Source: Chryseolinea lacunae
Lineage (GTDB): Bacteria; Bacteroidota; Bacteroidia; Cytophagales; Cyclobacteriaceae
Direction: 5' to 3'
Assembly: GCF_016735595.1 (NCBI RefSeq)
Contig: NZ_JAERRB010000004.1
Coordinates: forward strand, 496,001-560,000
Length of the DNA stretch: 64,000 nt
The translations under genes and the position numbers were made by a program. The notes under the pieces are model-generated. The model ran no database searches. It saw only the letters and a list, made by a program, of their open reading frames with translations, and was not told where the DNA came from. How positions within the stretch are numbered: position 1 is the first letter of the stretch; the number at the start of each line of letters is the position of its first letter. Positions 62,938 to 64,000 of the stretch are shown here, piece after piece.

Positions 62938-63305
62938 TCCGGAATAAAAATTAGTTGAAAGGTCAAGGTAGGAAAAACGGCAATCGCCTGCAACGATCAC
63001 TGTCCTGTTGCACAACCGCTCAACACAATGAAGTTGCGACGCGGCCCCCGGAAAAAACCAACCGGACAACCCGGTTTAGGCCGGGCACTGTGCGCCGGGC
63101 AACCCTCGGCACACAGCAGCCCAGTGCGAGGGGAGCAGCCCGTCAATGAAGGCATCATTTACACATCAAACTACCAGGCATTGGCCGAACAAAGACGTCG
63201 AGCAAAAATTGAAACAGAAAGCGAAACGATAGTTCGCCTATTTGCGGGGATGCATCCACAACGGTGAGTCTATTGCCCGTCATCAAAAAGTCAGTCGCAC
63301 AGGCA
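62938..63305. other. Intergenic region, no supported gene
   Basis: About 370 bases. A plus frame at 63028-63267 (79 codons) is Arg/Pro-rich at first and unlikely; GC-rich repeats of GCCGGGC-type occur around 63070-63110. No RNA gene recognised. Confidence 0.35.
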
Positions 63306-63338
63306 CAAAAAAAGATCGGACACAAACGGCCCGATCTC
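63306..63338 (-). terminator. Terminator of the RsmB-like gene
   Basis: Stem AGATCGG (63313-63319) / CCGATCT (63331-63337), T7 on the minus strand. About 30 nt after the stop at 63367. Confidence 0.8.
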
Positions 63339-63366
63339 CCAATCATTACGATTTTATTTTCTGAAT

Positions 63367-64000
63367 CTATTTCTTCTTAATCAACGCCATATAAAATCCG
63401 TCAAACCCATCCGAAGGCCAGCTGTGCTTCTGATCCACCATCTCATACTTGTCGCCGTGCTTGGTCAGAAAAGCATCCACTTGTTTTTCATTCTCCGAAG
63501 GCAGAATGCTGCATGTGGAATATACCATCAACCCACCGGGTTTCAGCATGGTGCCATAGTCTTCCAGAATGTGAAGCTGCAACGTCTTCACCTCATCAAT
63601 AAACTGTGGCGACAATTTCCACTTGGCGTCGGGGTTTCGTTTCAACACACCCAGGCCCGAGCAGGGCACATCCAGCAACAACCGGTCGGCCGAGTTGTCC
63701 AGACGTTTAATAGTCTTCGACGATTCAATGAAACGCGTCTCCAGGTTGCTCACCCCTGCACGACGCGCACGCTTCTGCAACTCTTCAAGCTTCCATGCTT
63801 CCACATCCATGGCTACAATGCGGCCTTTGTTTTTCATGAGGGCCGCCAGGTGCAGCGTTTTGCCACCGGCGCCGGCACAGGCATCGACCACGCGCATGCC
63901 TGGCTCCACGCGCAAAAAAGGCGCGATAAATTGGGAGGCCGCATCCTGCACTTCAAAAAATCCTTCCTTAAACGCCGGGTGACGAAACACGTTCTGACGC
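63367..64000 (-). CDS. RsmB/NOP-family RNA (cytosine-C5) methyltransferase, 3' part (5' end outside window)
   Basis: The frame stays open to base 64000, so the start lies beyond the window. Visible are the EVQDAASQ motif before the SAM domain, VVDACAGAGGKTLHLA (SAM binding), LLLDVPCSGLGVLKRNPDAKW with catalytic Cys, and STCSILPSENEKQVDAFL with the second Cys. Both cysteines of the two-Cys mechanism are intact, so m5C methylation of rRNA or tRNA is expected; which RNA cannot be told from this part. Confidence 0.9.
   Translation of the reverse strand, partial: RQNVFRHPAFKEGFFEVQDAASQFIAPFLRVEPGMRVVDACAGAGGKTLHLAALMKNKGRIVAMDVEAWKLEELQKRARRAGVSNLETRFIESSKTIKRLDNSADRLLLDVPCSGLGVLKRNPDAKWKLSPQFIDEVKTLQLHILEDYGTMLKPGGLMVYSTCSILPSENEKQVDAFLTKHGDKYEMVDQKHSWPSDGFDGFYMALIKKK

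Noticed and set aside
63028-63267. 79-codon plus-strand ORF
   Set aside because: Begins with low-complexity Arg/Pro-rich sequence, lacks a promoter and lies between two minus-strand genes.

Overview
The window looks like a chromosomal segment of a Bacteroidota bacterium, most probably order Cytophagales. The evidence is gene content (DUF3857/transglutaminase proteins, a DUF4369 thioredoxin lipoprotein, TPR-linked histidine kinases, a DAHP synthase-chorismate mutase fusion, a PAP2 haloperoxidase-like protein paired with a beta-barrel) and promoters. Several starts sit a short distance behind the Bacteroidota housekeeping promoter (TTG or TTTG, about 19 nt, TAnnTTTG), and classical Shine-Dalgarno sites are rare. 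TTG and GTG starts are common. Base composition is fairly even and I see no insertion sequence, integrase, phage, CRISPR array, tRNA or rRNA, so this is mostly core genome.

Layout. 1-0.8 kb: 3' end of an aromatic amino acid fusion gene. 0.9-6.8 kb: two secreted DUF3857 proteins, one with an intact transglutaminase triad and one without, then L,D-transpeptidase and MscS genes on the other strand. 6.9-9.3 kb: a NarL-type kinase and response regulator, converging, plus a 950-base gene-poor stretch. That stretch and the kinase upstream region carry three copies of an AACCCCC-N7-GGGGGTT-like palindrome, one lying on the -33 element of the regulator promoter. 9.4-18.7 kb: alpha-2-macroglobulin, PBP1C and an OmpA-type protein (periplasmic defence and envelope). 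18.7-24.5 kb: a kinase-like TPR protein without ATPase domain, a cystathionine beta-synthase-like enzyme, pyrB, pyrR and a TlpA-like lipoprotein. 24.6-31.2 kb: unknown secreted paralogues in tandem, an EVE-domain protein, PhoX-like phosphatase and a YcxB-like membrane protein.

31.3-43.1 kb: purF, then a partial complex I cluster nuoH-[TPR histidine kinase]-nuoI-J-K-L-M-N. The A-G subunits are not here; murI lies immediately upstream of nuoH. 43.2-48.7 kb: murI, a zinc-ribbon membrane protein, another TPR histidine kinase, fabI and ispE. 48.7-53.1 kb: EamA transporter, LptF/G permease, tgt without the usual zinc cysteines, and a LacI-type regulator with two operator-like palindromes around its putative -7 box. 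53.7-56.1 kb: glycosyltransferase, ECF sigma factor and rsmG in one run. 56.2-64 kb: an unknown membrane-anchored protein, the beta-barrel/PAP2 pair, a PlsC-like acyltransferase, a Tat-exported Gfo/Idh/MocA oxidoreductase, a formylglycine-generating-enzyme-like protein and the 3' part of an RsmB/NOP-type RNA methyltransferase.

The best leads are the palindrome set around the two-component system with a possible small RNA between 9.03 and 9.24 kb, the sensor kinase wedged inside the split nuo cluster, and a recurring arrangement in which a terminator-like hairpin sits just before the start codon of a co-directional gene (pbpC, ispE, nuoI).
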